This document shows, piece by piece, positions 1 to 7,272 of a stretch of 8,291 bases of DNA. The notes beneath the pieces are model-generated. The model was not told the DNA's origin. It made no database searches and was given only the letters and a program-made list of their open reading frames with translations. The number at the start of each line of letters is the position of its first letter. The first letter of the stretch is position 1. The DNA comes from Prolixibacteraceae bacterium (GTDB taxonomy: Bacteria; Bacteroidota; Bacteroidia; Bacteroidales; Prolixibacteraceae), in NCBI GenBank assembly GCA_016788685.1, contig JAEUSS010000255.1, positions 1-8,291 of the forward strand, given 5' to 3'. The translations under genes and the position numbers were made by a program.

Positions 1-1
1 A

Positions 2-841
2 CTGATGAAACTGAAACCTGTTCTGGCCGATGTTGATCCTGATTCATTTAATATCGCCCCTGGACTGGTAAAAAAGAGCATTACTTCCCGGACCAAGGCA
101 ATCGTTCCGGTGCATTTATACGGCCAATGCGCTGATATGGAATCACTGAACAAACTAGCCCAGGATCATCGCATTTCCATCATCGAAGATGCCTGCCAGG
201 CATTAGGAGCCGATTACTATTTCGGGAACGGAGAAAAAGCCAAAGCCGGAACCATCGGTGATGTAGCCTGCAATTCATTCTTCCCCACCAAAAATCTGGG
301 CGCTTTTGGCGATGGAGGAGCACTGTTCACCAACAACGAAGAACTGGCACAAACCATGCGTTCCATTGCCAATCACGGAATGAGCAAACGCTACCATTAC
401 AGACAGATTGGAATAAATTCGAGACTGGACGCCATACAGGCGGCGGTCTTGGATGTCAAATTAAATTACCTGGACCAATACATTCGGGCAAGACAAACAG
501 CTGCCGAAATTTATGACCGGGGCCTGGCGGAGGTTCGTGAAATTAAAATTCCGGCAAGGGTTTCGTACAGCTCTCACAGCTTTCACCAGTACACCATAAA
601 GGTTCCGGAGAAACGGAACGAACTGCAAGAATTCCTCCTGACCAGGAGGATTCCCACAATGATTTATTATCCGGCTCCACTCCACCTTCAGGAAGCATAC
701 CAATACCTGGGATACCAGAAAGGTGATTTTCCTGTTGCTGAAGAACTTTCGGAACAAGTGCTATCTTTGCCCATGCACACCGAATTAACCAACGACCAAT
801 TAGATTACATCGTTTCGTCTATTCGGTTATTTTTCAGCTAA
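2..841 (+). CDS. DegT/DnrJ/EryC1/StrS sugar aminotransferase, WbpE/WlbC-like (5' end outside window)
   Basis: PLP-dependent aminotransferase that transfers an amino group, usually from glutamate, to a keto sugar nucleotide in the cytoplasm for surface polysaccharide synthesis. The frame is open to the window edge. The ATG at 5 is internal: the text begins in the family's 'KPVxxDVDPDxFNI' segment, so roughly 90 N-terminal residues are missing. Counting from that ATG, visible hallmarks are VHLYGQCADM (36-45), the PLP-ring aspartate in IIEDACQALGA (59-69), the Schiff-base lysine K96 in SFFPTKNLGAFGDGG (91-105), NHG (123-125), GINSRLDAIQAAVL (136-149) and the C-terminal LSLPMH (253-258). The pattern is close to WbpE/WlbC, which make UDP-2-acetamido-3-amino-glucuronate. 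The WlbA-like dehydrogenase two genes downstream supports that reading. The formyltransferase starts 44 bases later, probably in the same operon. Family is sure; the exact substrate is inferred. Confidence 0.9.
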   Translation: MMKLKPVLADVDPDSFNIAPGLVKKSITSRTKAIVPVHLYGQCADMESLNKLAQDHRISIIEDACQALGADYYFGNGEKAKAGTIGDVACNSFFPTKNLGAFGDGGALFTNNEELAQTMRSIANHGMSKRYHYRQIGINSRLDAIQAAVLDVKLNYLDQYIRARQTAAEIYDRGLAEVREIKIPARVSYSSHSFHQYTIKVPEKRNELQEFLLTRRIPTMIYYPAPLHLQEAYQYLGYQKGDFPVAEELSEQVLSLPMHTELTNDQLDYIVSSIRLFFS

Positions 842-885
842 CTAAGACATTTCGGCAAACAACCGATGTAAATAGAGTAAAGCGT

Positions 886-1578
886 ATGATTGGAATTATT
901 ACCTACGACTTTCCCCACCGGAAAACTCAGGATCTGATCGCCCGGCTTATTTTCAGCGGGTACACCAATTTGATTGTTTTTGCGACGCCATACGTTGAGC
1001 GAAAAAATTTCCGGCCGCTTTTTATTCACCGCCCAAGCGGAGCCGTAAATATCTCTGTTCATGACCTGTGCACGCGGATGAACATTAAATATGTCCAGGC
1101 AAACGTAGCTGAGTTAAACGAATATTTCCGGAAATACAAATTGGATCACATACTCATTGCCGGAGCAGGAATACTTCCTGAAGAAACAGTAAAAAACCAC
1201 CGAATCATAAATTCGCATCCGGGATATCTGCCTAATGTGAAAGGGCTTGATGCGTTTAAATGGGCTATATACAACAATCAACCTATTGGCGTTACATCGC
1301 ATTATGTATCAGATAAGACGGACGAAGGAATACTGATTGAAAGAAGAATTGTACCCGTTTATTTTGAAGACACCTTTCACAGTGTGGCTTACCGACAATA
1401 CGAAACGGAAATTGAAATGCTGGTGAATGCTATTGAAATTATAAAAACAAAGGATGTACATGAACAACTGGCGGATGAAAACTATCAGCCTGCCCGAAGA
1501 ATGCCCCATCACATTGAGTTGAAAATGATGGAGGAGTTTCAACGGTTGGTAAAAAAATCGCCGTCATTCATCCAATAA
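886..1578 (+). CDS. Formyltransferase-family protein, probable sugar N-formyltransferase
   Basis: This 230-residue protein has the formyltransferase fold that takes a formyl group from N10-formyltetrahydrofolate (GART/Fmt superfamily). The catalytic triad is visible: N109 and H111 in IINSHPGYLPNVKGLDAF (107-124) and D146 in SDKTDEGIL (142-150). The segment ILIAGAGILPEE (89-100) matches the folate-binding strand and loop that precede the triad. It is shorter than Met-tRNA formyltransferase (about 310 residues) and lacks its C-terminal OB domain. Its N-terminus (MIGIITYDF) is also unlike the phosphate-binding start of purine GART. Placed between an aminotransferase and a sugar-nucleotide dehydrogenase, its likely job is to N-formylate the new amino sugar, as VioF, FdtF and WbtJ do for other sugars. 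The acceptor is inferred. ATG 886 is the first start after the preceding stop and fits the beginning of the first beta strand. Confidence 0.82.
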   Translation: MIGIITYDFPHRKTQDLIARLIFSGYTNLIVFATPYVERKNFRPLFIHRPSGAVNISVHDLCTRMNIKYVQANVAELNEYFRKYKLDHILIAGAGILPEETVKNHRIINSHPGYLPNVKGLDAFKWAIYNNQPIGVTSHYVSDKTDEGILIERRIVPVYFEDTFHSVAYRQYETEIEMLVNAIEIIKTKDVHEQLADENYQPARRMPHHIELKMMEEFQRLVKKSPSFIQ

Positions 1579-1613
1579 GAACGAAGTTTAAGCTATAATC
1601 GGTTCCTTTGTGC

Positions 1614-1674
1614 CGGTTGCTCCCCTTCAGGCCAACCGCCCTAAAAAGTCGGGCTGCAAACTACAGTCCGGACT
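1614..1674 (+). other. Two adjacent hairpins in the formyltransferase-dehydrogenase gap
   Basis: The 161-base gap (1579-1739) holds two stem-loops. The first pairs CGGTTG (1614-1619) with CAACCG (1633-1638) around a 13-base loop. The second pairs AGTCGGGCTG (1647-1656) with CAGTCCGGACT (1664-1674): ten pairs, one G-U wobble, one bulged G and a 7-base loop. The right arm also contains the self-complementary AGTCCGGACT. No T-run follows on the + strand, so this is not a canonical rightward terminator. Read leftward, the second hairpin is followed by TTTTT, as an intrinsic terminator would be, but no leftward gene is visible. It may be a processing, pausing or attenuation site, or a target for the NusG paralogue; that role is a guess. 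Confidence 0.4.
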
Positions 1675-1739
1675 GACTAAACGAATGACAGAAGCCTGAA
1701 ACCTTGAAGGGTTTAACCAATAACCAACAAAAACAGAAC

Positions 1740-2777
1740 ATGTTATCAGGAAATAAAATACAGTTTGCGGTGATCGGACAAGGACACATTGGCAAGAGAC
1801 ATGCCGAAGTGATCCTCCAAAACCCACATGCAGAGCTGGCAGCAGTTTGTGACATTCGCACTCCCGAAGAATGTAAAGCAGTATATCCCGGGGTTCCCTT
1901 TTATCGCTCAATCGATGAGTTGCTGGAAAAGGAAAAGAACCTGGATGTATTAAATGTTTGTACTCCCAACGGATTACATGCGGAAATGGCCTTAAAGGCT
2001 CTTGAAAAAGGAATTCATGTAGTCATTGAAAAGCCAATGGCTCTGAACAAAGCCGAAGCTGAAAAAATTGTTTCCCGGTCAGGAGAGAAAAGCAAAAAAG
2101 TCTTTTGTGTAATGCAAAACCGCTACTCTCCCCCATCGGTATGGCTAAAAAGTGTGATGGAGCAGAAACTGCTTGGCCGTTTGTTTCAGGTACAAATCAA
2201 CTGTTACTGGAACCGCGATGAACGATACTATACCGGACTAAACTGGCATGGCGATGCAAAACTTGACGGCGGAACCTTGTTTACGCAATTTTCGCATTTT
2301 ATCGACATCTTATACTGGCTTCTCGGCGACATAAAAAACATCAGCGGACAATTCACTGACTTTAACCACCAGACATTGACTGACTTTGAAGATACCGGCA
2401 TTGTTAATTTCGAGTTTGTTAATGAAGGAATTGGAACTTTAAACTATTCAACAGCGATTTATAACGAAAATCTGGAAAGCAGCATGACCGTCATCGGCGA
2501 AAATGGAACGATCAAAGTTGCGGGCCAGTACATGAACGAAGTCGTTTACTGCAACATCCGGGATTATCAGATGCCGGAACTCGAAGCCTGTGCCCCGCCC
2601 AATCATTACGGTTCCTACAAAGGATCGGCACAAAATCATCATCTGGTCATTCAGAATGTCATAGACTCATTAAACGGCCTGAGCCCCATCAGTACCAATG
2701 CTTACGACGGACTTAAGGTTGTTGACATCATCGAACGCATATACGCAGTTAGAAATCAGGTATGGAAAAAAAAGTAG
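1740..2777 (+). CDS. Gfo/Idh/MocA-family dehydrogenase, WlbA/WbpB-like
   Basis: NAD(P)-dependent sugar-nucleotide oxidoreductase of 345 residues. The N-terminal Rossmann domain has GQGHIG (GxGxxG, residues 13-18) and AVCD (35-38). The family's EKP motif with its conserved lysine lies at 97-99. The C-terminal domain has DGG (176-178) followed by H186 and D189 in SHFIDILYWLLG, the usual catalytic histidine region. The NRYSPP and 'YWNRDxRYYTGLNWHG' segments resemble WlbA-type enzymes, which oxidise C3 of UDP-GlcNAc-uronate before amination. That matches the WbpE-like aminotransferase at the window start. The frame stays open upstream to a TTG at 1704, but the added residues are polar and not family-like, so ATG 1740 is preferred. 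The 3' end overlaps the NusG-like gene by 16 bases. Family certain, substrate inferred. Confidence 0.88.
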   Translation: MLSGNKIQFAVIGQGHIGKRHAEVILQNPHAELAAVCDIRTPEECKAVYPGVPFYRSIDELLEKEKNLDVLNVCTPNGLHAEMALKALEKGIHVVIEKPMALNKAEAEKIVSRSGEKSKKVFCVMQNRYSPPSVWLKSVMEQKLLGRLFQVQINCYWNRDERYYTGLNWHGDAKLDGGTLFTQFSHFIDILYWLLGDIKNISGQFTDFNHQTLTDFEDTGIVNFEFVNEGIGTLNYSTAIYNENLESSMTVIGENGTIKVAGQYMNEVVYCNIRDYQMPELEACAPPNHYGSYKGSAQNHHLVIQNVIDSLNGLSPISTNAYDGLKVVDIIERIYAVRNQVWKKK

Positions 2778-3310
2778 AACCGGCTCATCTTTACCGCTGG
2801 TATGCTGTGTACGTCAAATCGAGAGCTGAAAAGAAAGCACAGGTTGAGTTACAGTATAAAAAAATCGAAAGTTTTTTACCGCTCCAGCGCAAACTGCGGC
2901 AATGGAGTGACCGCAAGAAGTGGGTAGAAATGCCGCTTATCCCCGGCTATCTGTTTGTCAGAGTCAGTCGCAAAGAGTATGACCTGACGTTACAGTCGCC
3001 CCAGGTAGTGAGTTTTGTAAGGTTCGAAGGAACTGCCGCTACAATTCCTGACAATCAGATTGAGTACCTGAAATTGATGCTCAAGCAGGATAATCTGGAT
3101 ATTGAAATCACTCGGGAAACCTTTGAGCCCGGGCAAATAATTGAAGTTATTGCCGGGCCTCTGATCGGTGTTCGGGGGAAACTGGTCAGAATAAAAGGGA
3201 AAAATAAAGTAGCTGTTGAACTCGAACAGCTAGGCTATTCGGCATTGATCGAGATTTTGGCCGATGACATCCGGATCGTGGAAAGTACAGACGAATCAAC
3301 CTCAGAATAA
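2762..3310 (+). CDS. UpxY-family NusG-like transcription antiterminator
   Basis: NusG paralogue of 182 residues that should bind RNA polymerase and promote read-through of a long operon. The NGN domain spans about 11-105, with WYAVYVKSRAEKKAQ (13-27), SFLPLQ (37-42) and PLIPGYLFVRV (58-68). A linker leads to a KOW domain at about 122-156, carrying PGQIIEVIAGPLIGVRGK (123-140). This architecture and the capsule-type neighbourhood fit the UpxY/RfaH/LoaP specialised paralogues rather than housekeeping NusG, which normally lies by secE-rplK. The acidic, serine-rich tail (STDESTSE) is probably disordered. Its ATG lies inside the last codons of the dehydrogenase gene, implying translational coupling. 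Its position is odd, since UpxY genes usually lead a capsule locus and are followed by upxZ; here it ends a sugar block and sulfate genes follow. Confidence 0.9.
   Translation: MEKKVEPAHLYRWYAVYVKSRAEKKAQVELQYKKIESFLPLQRKLRQWSDRKKWVEMPLIPGYLFVRVSRKEYDLTLQSPQVVSFVRFEGTAATIPDNQIEYLKLMLKQDNLDIEITRETFEPGQIIEVIAGPLIGVRGKLVRIKGKNKVAVELEQLGYSALIEILADDIRIVESTDESTSE
2768..2777 (+). other. A_AAA_AAG slippery heptamer before the dehydrogenase stop
   Basis: The dehydrogenase frame ends AAA AAA AAG TAG. Bases 2768-2774 form A_AAA_AAG in the correct phase, the same heptamer used for -1 frameshifting in E. coli dnaX, with the stop codon immediately after. The -1 frame is the NusG-like gene, so a slip would fuse the two proteins. 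A weak stem (ACCGG 2779-2783 with CTGGT 2797-2801, one wobble) follows. The heptamer is seen directly; frameshifting is speculative, because simple stop/start coupling explains the same overlap and A-runs are common at starts in this genome. Confidence 0.3.
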
Positions 3311-3360
3311 ACCTGTTTTTCAGACAAGACAACTCCTGTACCGTCCAAAAACACAGGTTT
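3309..3360 (+). other. Long-loop hairpin after the NusG-like gene
   Basis: AAACCTG (3309-3315) pairs perfectly with CAGGTTT (3354-3360). The adjoining T-run (3316-3320) can extend the stem with AAAAA (3347-3351) across a one- to two-base bulge, around a loop of about 26 bases. The stem starts inside the stop codon. No T-tract follows the right arm, so it is not a standard intrinsic terminator, although it may mark the 3' end of the sugar operon or a processing site. Confidence 0.35.
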
Positions 3361-3405
3361 GGCACAATAAGTATAAAAGCCTAAAAGCGCCTCACTATTC
3401 TTAAG

Positions 3406-3413
3406 TACCTTTG
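3406..3413 (+). promoter_or_regulatory. Candidate Bacteroidota -7 promoter element (TACCTTTG)
   Basis: TACCTTTG matches the Bacteroidota primary-sigma -7 consensus TAnnTTTG exactly. It is the best such match in the 243-base gap before cysQ and would give a leader of roughly 135 bases. No TTTG-like -33 element stands about 20 bases upstream, so the assignment is weak. The rest of the gap is AT-rich, with a small inverted repeat CAAAATT/AATTTTG (3441-3447 and 3457-3463) and no ORF. A promoter here would separate the sulfate operon from the sugar operon. Confidence 0.3.
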
Positions 3414-3553
3414 AGGTCGGCTTTTCGAAAACTGAGCCTGCAAAATTTTATTTTTCAATTTTGGGTAAAATATCAGACAGTGCTCTTTTTTATGACATTC
3501 CATCCAAATAAGAATCAACCTGTTACAAAAGCAGCAGAGATTTTAAACAGCAG

Positions 3554-4348
3554 ATGACAATACTCCGACTTATTAACCAGGCAATACATGCATCAATTCT
3601 GGCCGGCTCAAAAATCAGGGAGGTTTATTCACAAACCAACTTCGAGGTGCAGCTAAAAAATGATCAGACTCCCGTCACCCGGGCGGACCAAAATGCTCAC
3701 GATGAAATCATGAGAGTCCTTGCCTCCTGCCAGCTTCCGGTTTTAAGCGAAGAGGGAACAACAACCGGCTTTCAGGAAAGAAAAAACTGGGACTTATTCT
3801 GGATGGTCGATCCGTTGGACGGAACTAAAGAGTTTATCAAACGAAACGACGAATTTACAGTAAACATCGCGCTGATCAATAAAAACACTTCGGTTGCCGG
3901 AGTAATTTATGCCCCGATAACCGGCGAACTTTATGCCGGAATTCCGGGTTCGGGAGCCTACAAGCTGATAAACCCGACAGCCAATTGTTCGTTTCAGTTC
4001 ATGCAGCAATCGGGAACAAAACTTCCGGAAAAAACTGACCGGAAACACTTTACGATTGCCGTTAGCCGATCACATATGAATCAGGAAACGGAAGCATACA
4101 TTGAAGCACTTCGAAAAAAACACCAATCTGCTCAGGTTATTAATCTGGGCAGTTCGCTGAAAATGTGCAGGATCGCCGAAGGGACGGCAGATGTTTACCC
4201 CAAATTCGGGAAAACCATGGAATGGGATACAGCTGCCGCCCACGCCATTGTTAAAGCCGCAGGAAAAAACATTTACTGCACTGACCTGAGAACAGAGTTA
4301 ATGTACAACAAAAAAGAGTTACAAAACCCACACTTTATAGTCTTATGA
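3554..4348 (+). CDS. cysQ: 3'(2'),5'-bisphosphate nucleotidase CysQ
   Basis: Cytoplasmic Mg2+-dependent, Li+-sensitive-type phosphatase of 264 residues, normal for CysQ. It converts 3'-phosphoadenosine-5'-phosphate (PAP), left over when PAPS is used, to AMP. Motifs of the inositol-monophosphatase superfamily are intact: KNDQTPVTRAD (35-45), the metal-binding glutamates in LSEEG (64-68), WMVDPLDGTKEF (83-94) with D86 and D89, and the C-terminal metal aspartate D225 in EWDTAAAHAI. The DGTKEFI and FTVNIALI segments separate CysQ from generic inositol phosphatases. It overlaps the permease start by four bases (ATGA), indicating coupled translation. Its place at the head of a sulfate-activation cluster implies that PAPS is made and consumed here, by sulfotransferases or by PAPS reductase. 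Confidence 0.95.
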   Translation: MTILRLINQAIHASILAGSKIREVYSQTNFEVQLKNDQTPVTRADQNAHDEIMRVLASCQLPVLSEEGTTTGFQERKNWDLFWMVDPLDGTKEFIKRNDEFTVNIALINKNTSVAGVIYAPITGELYAGIPGSGAYKLINPTANCSFQFMQQSGTKLPEKTDRKHFTIAVSRSHMNQETEAYIEALRKKHQSAQVINLGSSLKMCRIAEGTADVYPKFGKTMEWDTAAAHAIVKAAGKNIYCTDLRTELMYNKKELQNPHFIVL

Positions 4349-6150
4349 CACCACAAGGATTTATAGTGCTGGCTATTATCATCATCATGATTATTGCGCT
4401 GGCCAAAGAAGTAATGCGCCCTGGCCTGATTTTATTTTCAGCTTTGATTTTCCTGATGATTTTCGGAAGCGTTAATGGCAATGAAGTTCTGGCTGGTTTT
4501 TCGAATAAAGGAATGATCACTGTTGCCATTCTTTTTGTGGTCAGTGAAGGAATCACCCAATCTGGAGCTTTAAACAGACTGGCAACGGCATTTCTGCCAA
4601 GGCGCAGAGGAAACACAAGATCCTTATTCTTTCGTGTTATGTTTCCCATCTCGTTCATGTCGGCATTCTTAAACAATACCCCCATTGCAATCATTTTTGC
4701 CCCCATCATAAAAAGATGGGCTGAGAACCTGAACCTTTCAGCCCAGAAATTTCTGATTCCTCTGTCGTACGCGACCATCCTGGGAGGCGTCTGCACACTG
4801 ATCGGAACGTCAACCAACCTGGTTGTACACGGGTTGATGCTCGATAACGGATACAGCGGATTTTCAATGTTCGAACTCGGAATGGTTGGTGTTCCGCTGG
4901 CCTTTACCGGATACATTTACATGAGCTACATTGGCGTTCACCTGCTTCCGGGAGAGAAAAACTTTATCCGGAAACCACTTTCCGACCAGAAAGATTATTA
5001 CTACGAACTGATTATTCCTGACGGAAGTCCGCTGGTTGGGCAGGGCCTGAAAAACGGGAGAAACAAAGGACTAAAAGGCTTTGACATCATCGAAATAGAC
5101 CGGGACGAGACGAAATTTGCCGGGAAGGCGCACGGGCTAACTCTCGAAGCCAACGACCATCTTTTGGTTGCCGGAAAATCGAGTGGCCTGGAAACCATCA
5201 AAAATCTGACCAGTGTCCGGCTGAGAGGACTCGACTTGCTGGAAGACCAGGTTAAAACCAGCGACCTGAAACAATACGAAGCAGTCCTGGCACCCCGTTT
5301 CCCGGGAATCGGAAAAACAATTGTGGAGTTCAACTTTTTTGATCATTATCAGGCTGCCATTATCGCCGTACACCGAAACGGAGAACGAATCACGTCTAAT
5401 TTGCGGAGCCTGAAACTCAAAGAAGGTGACAATCTCGTACTCCTGACCACCGACCGGTTTATCAAAAACTGGGGCGATTCGAAGATTTTTTACCTCACTA
5501 CATACATTGGCGACCACAACCAAACAAGCGGAAAGGCAAAAAAATGGCTGGCTCTGAGCATCCTGACACTTATGATTGCCGGCGCCACAGCGACTGATTA
5601 CCTTCCTAAATTTGAGAACGTTCAGGCCGACATGTTCTTTTTTGCGGCTGTTGCTGCCATGCTGATGGTTTGGCTGAAAATCGTCCCACACCAAAAATAC
5701 ACCAAAGCAATCAGCTGGGATTTACTCATAACCATTGCCTGTTCGTTCGGGATAAGCAAGGCGATGCAAAACTCCGGACTGGCCGACGGCATTGCCCACA
5801 CGGCAATCAACTTTGCAAAAAACTGGGGCCCGATCGGGGTACTGGCGTGCATCTATCTCATCACCAACATTTTTACCGAAGTAATTACCAACAATGCAGC
5901 TGCGGCCATCTCTTTCCCTATCGCCATGGCAGCCGCCAATCAAATGGGGGTTGATCCGAAACCATTTTTCGTGGCCATTGCTGTTGCTGCTTCCATGAGT
6001 TTCACCACTCCCATTGGTTATCAAACGAACCTGATTGTTCAGGGGATCGGAAATTATAAATTCAGAGATTTTGTGAAAGTCGGCCTCCCGCTGAACATCC
6101 TGATTTTTCTGATTGCAATTTCCCTGATTCCTCTTTTCTGGAAATTTTAA
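4345..6150 (+). CDS. SLC13/DASS-family permease with central RCK_C domains, probable sulfate transporter
   Basis: Inner-membrane transporter of 601 residues. The N-terminal membrane half (about 5-200) contains NNTPIA (110-115) and IGTSTNLVV (153-161). A soluble insert (about 205-395) holds two TrkA-C/RCK_C-like repeats (about 218-295 and 310-380), each with a 'LxLxxxDxLLVxG / LKLKEGDNLVLLT' pattern. The C-terminal half (about 400-601) repeats the signature as TNNAAAA (515-521) and TTPIGYQTNL (554-563). The paired Ser-Asn-Thr-type motifs are the DASS substrate and Na+ sites. This split layout is that of the SAC1/SLT-like sulfate transporters. Sulfate as substrate is inferred from cysQ upstream (4-base overlap) and cysD downstream. 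The 125-base gap after it contains no cysC, which often sits here in related clusters. Confidence 0.9.
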   Translation: MTPQGFIVLAIIIIMIIALAKEVMRPGLILFSALIFLMIFGSVNGNEVLAGFSNKGMITVAILFVVSEGITQSGALNRLATAFLPRRRGNTRSLFFRVMFPISFMSAFLNNTPIAIIFAPIIKRWAENLNLSAQKFLIPLSYATILGGVCTLIGTSTNLVVHGLMLDNGYSGFSMFELGMVGVPLAFTGYIYMSYIGVHLLPGEKNFIRKPLSDQKDYYYELIIPDGSPLVGQGLKNGRNKGLKGFDIIEIDRDETKFAGKAHGLTLEANDHLLVAGKSSGLETIKNLTSVRLRGLDLLEDQVKTSDLKQYEAVLAPRFPGIGKTIVEFNFFDHYQAAIIAVHRNGERITSNLRSLKLKEGDNLVLLTTDRFIKNWGDSKIFYLTTYIGDHNQTSGKAKKWLALSILTLMIAGATATDYLPKFENVQADMFFFAAVAAMLMVWLKIVPHQKYTKAISWDLLITIACSFGISKAMQNSGLADGIAHTAINFAKNWGPIGVLACIYLITNIFTEVITNNAAAAISFPIAMAAANQMGVDPKPFFVAIAVAASMSFTTPIGYQTNLIVQGIGNYKFRDFVKVGLPLNILIFLIAISLIPLFWKF

Positions 6151-6275
6151 CCAGTCAAAAGAAAGAAAAGTTTAAATCTGACCTCTTTTCGACCGGTTAG
6201 TATTAATACCGATCAATAGAAGAGTATTTAGTATTATTTTAGGCGCATCAAAAAACAACCCGAATATAAAAAGGT
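6151..6275 (+). promoter_or_regulatory. cysD leader with AGTATT repeats and a small palindrome
   Basis: This AT-rich gap between the permease and cysD contains the perfect 10-base palindrome GTATTAATAC (6200-6209) and three direct copies of AGTATT (6199-6204, 6223-6228, 6230-6235). A degenerate -7-like TATTTTAG (6235-6242) has one mismatch to TAnnTTTG and lacks a clear -33 partner. The repeats could be an operator for a sulfur-responsive regulator, or simply AT-rich sequence. GAAAAG/CTTTTC (6165-6170, 6185-6190) forms only a weak stem. Confidence 0.3.
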
Positions 6276-7184
6276 ATGACAGAGTACAGTCTTTCACATT
6301 TAAAAGAGCTTGAAGCCGAAGCCATCCACATCATTCGTGAGGTGGCGGCTGAATTTGAAAATCCGGTAATGCTTTATTCCATCGGAAAAGATTCATCCGT
6401 AATGGTTCGTCTGGCCGAGAAAGCTTTTTACCCCGGAAAAGTTCCTTTCCCGCTGATGCACATCGATTCGAAATGGAAATTCAGGGAAATGGTCGAATTC
6501 CGTGATAATTATGCCCGCGAGAATGGCTGGAATTTGATCGTTCATTACAACAAGGCTGCTTACGAAGCAGGAGTAGGCCCCTTTACCCACGGCAGTAAAG
6601 TGCACACCGATGTCATGAAAACTCAGGCTTTGCTCGAAGGGCTGAACAAATACAAGTTTGATGCAGCCTTTGGTGGTGCCCGCCGCGATGAAGAAAAATC
6701 GCGTGCCAAAGAACGGATCTTCTCGTTCCGCGATAAATTTCACCAGTGGGACCCCAAAAACCAACGCCCCGAATTGTGGGACATCTACAATGCCCGTGTC
6801 CACAAAGGCGAATCCATTCGCGTGTTCCCGATTTCAAACTGGACCGAACTGGACATCTGGCAATACATCCGTCTGGAAAAAATACCGATTGTGCCGCTTT
6901 ATTTTGCCAAAGAGCGCCCCGTGGTGAATGTGGACGGAAACCTGATTATGGTTGACGACGAGCGCATGCCCAATGAAATGGCCGAAAAAGCTGAAATGAA
7001 AATGGTTCGTTTCCGCACCCTGGGCTGTTATCCGCTGACGGGCGCCGTTGAATCGGAAGCCGACACCATCGAAAAAATCGTGGAAGAAATGATGACTGTA
7101 ACCGTTTCTGAACGAACCACCCGCGTGATCGACTTCGACCAGGATGGCTCCATGGAACAGAAAAAACGGGAAGGGTATTTCTAG
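6276..7184 (+). CDS. cysD: Sulfate adenylyltransferase subunit 2 (CysD)
   Basis: Catalytic subunit of ATP sulfurylase, which with the GTPase CysN converts sulfate and ATP to adenylylsulfate (APS) and pyrophosphate in the cytoplasm. At 302 residues it equals E. coli CysD and matches the remembered E. coli sequence closely along its length. The PP-loop of N-type ATP pyrophosphatases is SIGKDSS (35-41). [15 protein letters not shown] (133-147), the long [14 protein letters not shown] (155-168) and [14 protein letters not shown] (247-260) are family signatures, and it ends in the typical [18 protein letters not shown] (62-72) differs from the E. coli HVDTGWKFREM in two residues beside the active-site loop. 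ATG 6276 gives the canonical N-terminus. Its partner cysN starts 508 bases downstream instead of adjacent, because an S23-type gene is inserted between them. Confidence 0.97.
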   Translation: MTEYSLSHLKELEAEAIHIIREVAAEFENPVMLYSIGKDSSVMVRLAEKAFYPGKVPFPLMHIDSKWKFREMVEFRDNYARENGWNLIVHYNKAAYEAGVGPFTHGSKVHTDVMKTQALLEGLNKYKFDAAFGGARRDEEKSRAKERIFSFRDKFHQWDPKNQRPELWDIYNARVHKGESIRVFPISNWTELDIWQYIRLEKIPIVPLYFAKERPVVNVDGNLIMVDDERMPNEMAEKAEMKMVRFRTLGCYPLTGAVESEADTIEKIVEEMMTVTVSERTTRVIDFDQDGSMEQKKREGYF

Positions 7185-7189
7185 AAAGG

Positions 7190-7241
7190 GTTGTCGGGGT
7201 TGGAATGGTTAGATTTGTTATCATTGTTCGTTTTGTTGCCA
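7190..7241 (+). repeat. Left arm of the inverted repeat flanking the S23 gene
   Basis: This GT-rich arm aligns without gaps to the reverse complement of 7633-7684. Conserved blocks are GTTGTCG (7190-7196), GTTG (7199-7202), TTGTT (7215-7219 and again 7224-7228) and TTGTTG (7233-7238). It begins 6 bases after the cysD stop codon. Confidence 0.5.
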
Positions 7242-7272
7242 TTATTAAAGCCCAACTTCAAAACAGGAAAAA

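Noticed and set aside
5..7. ATG at 5 as the true start of the aminotransferase
   Set aside because: The protein would begin in the middle of the PLP-binding domain and lack the conserved N-terminal 90 or so residues. The frame stays open to the window edge, so the gene is simply cut.
1704..1739. TTG start giving 12 extra residues on the Gfo/Idh/MocA dehydrogenase
   Set aside because: The added residues are polar and low-complexity (NNQQKQN) and lie outside the Rossmann fold. ATG 1740 puts the first beta strand at the usual distance from the start.
2762..3310. Housekeeping NusG
   Set aside because: It has no secE, rplK or rplA neighbours. Context and sequence fit the specialised UpxY-type paralogues.
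3441..3463. CAAAATT/AATTTTG hairpin as a terminator
   Set aside because: The stem is a weak seven-pair AT-rich one with no following T-run, and it lies some 130 bases after the previous gene.
4335..4916. Long minus-strand open frame of 193 codons opposite the permease N-terminus
   Set aside because: It lies wholly antisense to a well-supported transporter gene. Its translation has no recognisable domain and reads as the complement of membrane-helix codons.
5137..5694. Minus-strand open frame of 185 codons opposite the permease RCK_C region
   Set aside because: It is antisense to a confident gene, and nothing in its translation suggests a real protein.
6165..6190. GAAAAG/CTTTTC stem after the permease gene as a terminator
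   Set aside because: It has only six mostly A-T pairs, a 14-base loop and no T-tract, and the next gene belongs to the same pathway.
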